Shown here piece after piece: positions 22,768 to 24,739 of a DNA stretch of 24,739 bases. Both the position numbers and the translations under genes were made by a program. Each line of letters opens with the position of its first letter. The stretch's first letter is position 1. The notes under the pieces were generated by a model, which searched no databases, was not told where the DNA came from, and saw nothing but the letters and a program-made list of their open reading frames with translations. The stretch spans positions 1-24,739 of the forward strand of contig CAZBGU010000012.1 in the NCBI GenBank assembly GCA_964491805.1, in the 5' to 3' direction. Source of the stretch: UBA11704 sp964491805. GTDB taxonomy: Bacteria > Patescibacteriota > Minisyncoccia > Phycocordibacterales > UBA5272.

Positions 22768-24180
22768 CTAACTCTTTTTCACTTCAATGCCAAGTTCTCT
22801 TAATGTTTTAGATGTTGCTGGTGCTGGTGCCTGCATAAGAAGGTCTCTACCCTCACCTGTCTTTGGGAATGCCATCACTTCACGGATATTTGGCTCACCA
22901 AGAAGGATCATAAGAAGTCTGTCGAGGCCCCATGCAATACCTCCGTGTGGAGGAGTGCCAGAACCAAGAGCTGTTAACATGTGGCCGAAGTTCTTCTCTA
23001 TTCTTTCGTCGTCATACCCCATAATCTCAAAGACACGACAAAGAGCAACAGGGTCATGAAGACGGATGCCTCCACCACCAATTTCATACCCGTTAAGTGC
23101 TACATCATACTGTGTTGAAACAATACTACCGATATTCTTCTTATCCAGTAGATCCTGCTTATATTCATCCTTAACACCAGTGAAAGGATTGTGGGTAAAC
23201 GTCCACTCCCCTGTACCATCCACGTTATCCTCGCCCGTCTTTTCGAATGCAGGAAAATCAACAACCCAACAAAAAGCAAGAAGATTAGGATCATTTTTAT
23301 CTTCGCGAATATCTGGCTTATCAGAGTTATATTTCTCCATCACTTCCTTATACGTAAATACTGGGAATGGCACCTGCTGAATTCTTTTCTCTGGAAAAAG
23401 TTTAGTAACGATACCAATAAGAAGATCCTCATTTACTTTCATCACATCCGCGCGGCTTACGAAACTCATTTCTAAGTCCATCTGTGTGAACTCAGGCTGA
23501 CGATCCCCTCGAGTGTCTTCATCACGCATACACTTCGCTATCTGGAAGTATCGTTCGAATCCAGCAGACATGAGAAGCTGCTTGTACTGCTGTGGTGACT
23601 GAGGAAGCGCATAGAAACTTCCTTGCCAAATACGAGATGGTACGATATAACTTCGTGACCCTTCTGGAGTTGGATTAGTAAGAAGCGGTGTCTCAATCTC
23701 AAGGAAGTTTTGTGCATCGAGTGAGTCACGAATCATCTTGATCACTTTGTGACGCATGCTAATATTACGCTGTAGACGGGCGCGACGGAGATCGAGATAC
23801 TTCTTCTCAAGCCTCACCTCTTCGCCAATTTCATATCCATCTGTTGTAATATCAAAGGCAGGAGTACTTGCTTCATTGAGCACTGTAATTGCGAGGACTT
23901 CTAGTTCTACATCACCATTAATCACACCCTGTTTTATATTACGGTCAGGGCGTTTGTTTACCATCGCACGAACTTCCACAACCCACTCTGTACGAAGTTT
24001 TTGCGCTACCTCGAGTGCTTCGGTGTGATTTGGAAGTACAACGCCTTGAACTTTACCTGTTACATCACGAAGATCGAGGAATACCATCTTTCCTTGGTCG
24101 CGACGAACATCGATCCACGCTTTCACCGTAATTTCACTGCCAACATGTGATGCGATATCACGTATATATATTCTTGTCAT
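22768..24180 (-). CDS. aspS: Aspartyl-tRNA synthetase, bacterial type lacking the GAD insertion
   Basis: The 470-residue class II synthetase has an N-terminal OB-fold anticodon domain (about 1-105). Motif 2 contains F-Q-I-A-K-C-M-R-D-E-D-T-R-G-D-R-Q-P-E-F (212-231), and motif 3 is near G-I-A-W-G-L-D-R-L about 60 residues from the end. The flanking sequences are of the bacterial type (about 590 aa), yet Y-N-S-D-K-P-D-I-R (284-292) runs within a few residues into A-F-C-W-V-V-D-F-P (302-310). The ~120-residue GAD domain that normally separates them is gone. Position 29, used to separate Asp-only from Asp/Asn enzymes, is Gln and uninformative. Its leader is a T-box riboswitch, and a strong hairpin ends the unit. 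Confidence 0.96.
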   Translation of the reverse strand: MTRIYIRDIASHVGSEITVKAWIDVRRDQGKMVFLDLRDVTGKVQGVVLPNHTEALEVAQKLRTEWVVEVRAMVNKRPDRNIKQGVINGDVELEVLAITVLNEASTPAFDITTDGYEIGEEVRLEKKYLDLRRARLQRNISMRHKVIKMIRDSLDAQNFLEIETPLLTNPTPEGSRSYIVPSRIWQGSFYALPQSPQQYKQLLMSAGFERYFQIAKCMRDEDTRGDRQPEFTQMDLEMSFVSRADVMKVNEDLLIGIVTKLFPEKRIQQVPFPVFTYKEVMEKYNSDKPDIREDKNDPNLLAFCWVVDFPAFEKTGEDNVDGTGEWTFTHNPFTGVKDEYKQDLLDKKNIGSIVSTQYDVALNGYEIGGGGIRLHDPVALCRVFEIMGYDDERIEKNFGHMLTALGSGTPPHGGIAWGLDRLLMILLGEPNIREVMAFPKTGEGRDLLMQAPAPATSKTLRELGIEVKKS

Positions 24181-24240
24181 AAAAAATTAAAATCCGTATA
24201 ACAATTGTACGTATTACTTTACGTATTCATTGTTGTACGG
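24181..24240 (-). terminator. T-box expression-platform terminator
   Basis: On the minus strand CCGTA-CAACAAT pairs with ATTGTT-A-TACGG, with an inner TACGT/ACGTA helix, and is followed by ATTTTAATTTTTT ending right at the aspS ATG. The 5' strand CCGTAC is also the 3' strand of the antiterminator, so the two structures exclude each other. Confidence 0.8.
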
Positions 24241-24364
24241 ACGATTACGGGAACCGCGGTGCCACCATACATTGCTACGGTTAGTGTGTAGCCACTCTTA
24301 ATAATAAAATGTGTAAGCTCCGGAGTTGTCAGTTCCATCCCCGCTTATTTTTATACTACCACAC
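24181..24364 (-). promoter_or_regulatory. T-box riboswitch controlling aspS (tRNA-Asp sensing)
   Basis: The aspS leader has the defining T-box sequence: UGGCACC (24258-24264) as a 7-nt bulge between helix A1 (GUAUGG 24265-24270 with CCGUAC 24235-24240) and helix A2 (GCG with CGU 24241-24243). The bulge UGGC pairs with a tRNA 3' end GCCA, matching the G73 discriminator expected of tRNA-Asp. Upstream is a stem III-like hairpin (GCUAC/GUAGC, 24274-24292). Before that is a short stem I candidate (AAGC/GCUU, 24315-24346, then GGGG/CUCC) whose loop shows GAC-A, the Asp codon (24328-24330). Uncharged tRNA-Asp would stabilise the antiterminator and allow aspS transcription. TATAGA (24370-24375) is a possible -10. 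The long Stem I of Bacillota T-boxes is not evident, so the specifier assignment is less sure than the antiterminator. Confidence 0.85.
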
Positions 24365-24394
24365 TAAAATCTATACGTAAAATACAAACAACAT

Positions 24395-24422
24395 TGCCGG
24401 CCCTCAAGTGTTGAGGCCGGCA
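24395..24422 (-). terminator. Terminator after the small acidic protein gene
   Basis: TGCCGGC-(C)-CTCAA pairs with TTGAG-GCCGGCA around loop GTG, a 12-bp GC-rich stem with one bulged C. On the minus strand it is followed by the T-rich TTGTTTGTATTTT. It insulates the aspS T-box from the gene upstream. Confidence 0.8.
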
Positions 24423-24451
24423 TTACAAGATAAGAGACGTTCTTGCCAGGA

Positions 24452-24616
24452 TCACTTTGCTTGTGGAGTGTTACTCTCATCAAAGACCTGAAGAAGCTCT
24501 ATCTGTTCATCACTCAGGGGAGCTCCGTTGTCACGTGCAATGAGTGCCCTGCCGAGCTCAGTGTCACTAAACTGGCTCCTTGCTTGGCTGTCAGGTTCAT
24601 GGTCATTTTCGGACAT
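24452..24616 (-). CDS. Small acidic hydrophilic protein, unidentified (54 residues)
   Basis: I do not recognise this protein. From the ATG at 24616 it is 54 residues, starting MSENDHEPDSQARSQFSD and containing L-S-D-E-Q-I-E-L-L-Q-V-F-D-E. It is strongly acidic and hydrophilic, with no membrane segment. A longer frame reaches an ATG at 24670, but the extra 18 residues are hydrophobic and cover the putative promoter, while AGGTGG lies 7 nt before the inner ATG, so the short form is preferred. Composition is richer in G+C than the neighbours (30/60 in 24481-24540). It has a clear Shine-Dalgarno and a dedicated terminator, like the other odd gene at 8294. It may be a cytoplasmic regulator or a transferred small gene; no function is claimed. 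Confidence 0.62.
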   Translation of the reverse strand: MSENDHEPDSQARSQFSDTELGRALIARDNGAPLSDEQIELLQVFDESNTPQAK

Positions 24617-24642
24617 CTTTGCCACCTCGGCGTTATTGAACA

Positions 24643-24659
24643 GCTTTATAGTGTAAAGC
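24643..24659. promoter_or_regulatory. Palindrome over the candidate promoter of the small acidic gene
   Basis: GCTTTA and TAAAGC form a 6-bp inverted repeat with a 5-nt centre (TAGTG). The minus-strand TATAAA (24645-24650), a possible -10 box about 29 nt before the ATG at 24616, lies inside it. The position suggests an operator, but a chance palindrome is possible. Confidence 0.35.
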
Positions 24660-24691
24660 AAAAGCAACAAAAAATCAAAATTTTAATGAAC

Positions 24692-24716
24692 TACCTCGCA
24701 GCAAGCTGACGAGGTA
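24692..24716 (-). terminator. Hairpin with T-rich tail, likely terminator of the next upstream gene
   Basis: TACCTCG/CGAGGTA with an inner CAG/CTG pair forms a stem. On the minus strand it is followed by GTTCATTAAAATTTTGATTTTTTG. It probably ends a transcript whose gene lies beyond the window edge. Confidence 0.5.
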
Positions 24717-24739
24717 TCCATTCTTCGTTTAGAGTATGG

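Noticed and set aside
24343..24360. TATAAA on the minus strand within the aspS leader as a promoter for aspS
   Set aside because: It would place the transcript start inside the stem I candidate and cut off the T-box; the TATAGA further upstream is more consistent with the riboswitch.
24443..24709. Plus-strand open frame (88 residues) at the right end
   Set aside because: It overlaps the minus-strand small acidic gene, its palindrome and a hairpin with a T tail, and has no start signals. It is an antisense shadow.
24686..24721. 12-codon minus-strand frame starting at the ATG at 24721
   Set aside because: It covers the hairpin at 24692-24716, is very short and has no supporting signal; a leader peptide cannot be argued without the sequence beyond the edge.
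1..24739. CRISPR arrays, insertion sequences, integron attC sites, prophage genes
   Set aside because: No regularly spaced direct repeats, transposase or integrase frames, terminal inverted repeats or attC-like core sites were seen, including around the GC-rich gene at 8294-8821.

Overview
The window looks like a stretch of a small, AT-rich genome of a Candidate Phyla Radiation (Patescibacteria) bacterium, most likely from the Parcubacteria group. This is inferred from compact gene spacing, pared-down versions of universal proteins (an AspRS without its usual insertion domain, a short ProRS, a PriA with degraded helicase motifs), remnants of ancestral operons with members missing, and the style of MurG/MraY/FtsW. 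TGA is used as a stop (ftsW), so the UGA-to-glycine code of some CPR lineages does not apply. No database search was possible, so the placement is an inference.

Layout. Positions 1-52 hold the 5' part of a tRNA-Asn (minus strand), cut by the window edge. A minus-strand membrane protein (279-932) is divergent from hpf and a membrane-anchored cyclophilin (1093-2164). Convergent to these is a priA-def-fmt cluster (2261-5648, minus). mreB, a delta-prime-like clamp-loader gene and frr follow on the plus strand (5767-8196). A GC-richer, secreted, unidentified gene lies on the minus strand (8294-8821), then rseP and proS on the plus strand (8946-11371). In many bacteria the order is frr-uppS-cdsA-dxr-rseP-proS, so the odd gene occupies the place of uppS-cdsA-dxr. 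Positions 11372-12346 have no convincing gene but contain one candidate structured element. Everything from 12347 to 24670 reads on the minus strand. In transcription order this is a 54-residue acidic small protein, aspS behind a T-box leader, a GH18 hydrolase, a one-pass membrane protein, scpA, scpB, a D,D-carboxypeptidase, mraY, ftsW, murG, gltX, an EnvC-like M23 peptidase, and two tandem 33- and 35-residue paralogous membrane microproteins.

How the genes work together. Two themes dominate. One is translation: hpf, def, fmt, frr, proS, gltX, aspS and tRNA-Asn. The other is the cell envelope and division: mreB, mraY, ftsW, murG, the carboxypeptidase, the M23 peptidase, GH18, rseP and scpAB. 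The wall genes are remnants of the dcw cluster with murD and other members absent locally.

Main discoveries. (1) A complete T-box riboswitch precedes aspS, with a UGGCACC bulge, a mutually exclusive antiterminator and terminator, and a candidate GAC (Asp) specifier. (2) Many genes carry an extended -10 box (TGnTATAAT-like) only 6-12 nt before the ATG and no Shine-Dalgarno, which points to leaderless mRNAs. Only the two GC-richer unidentified genes have a Shine-Dalgarno and a real 5' UTR. (3) A pair of very short paralogous membrane proteins follows the M23 peptidase. (4) PriA keeps all eight zinc cysteines but lacks the Walker A, DEEH and arginine-finger motifs.
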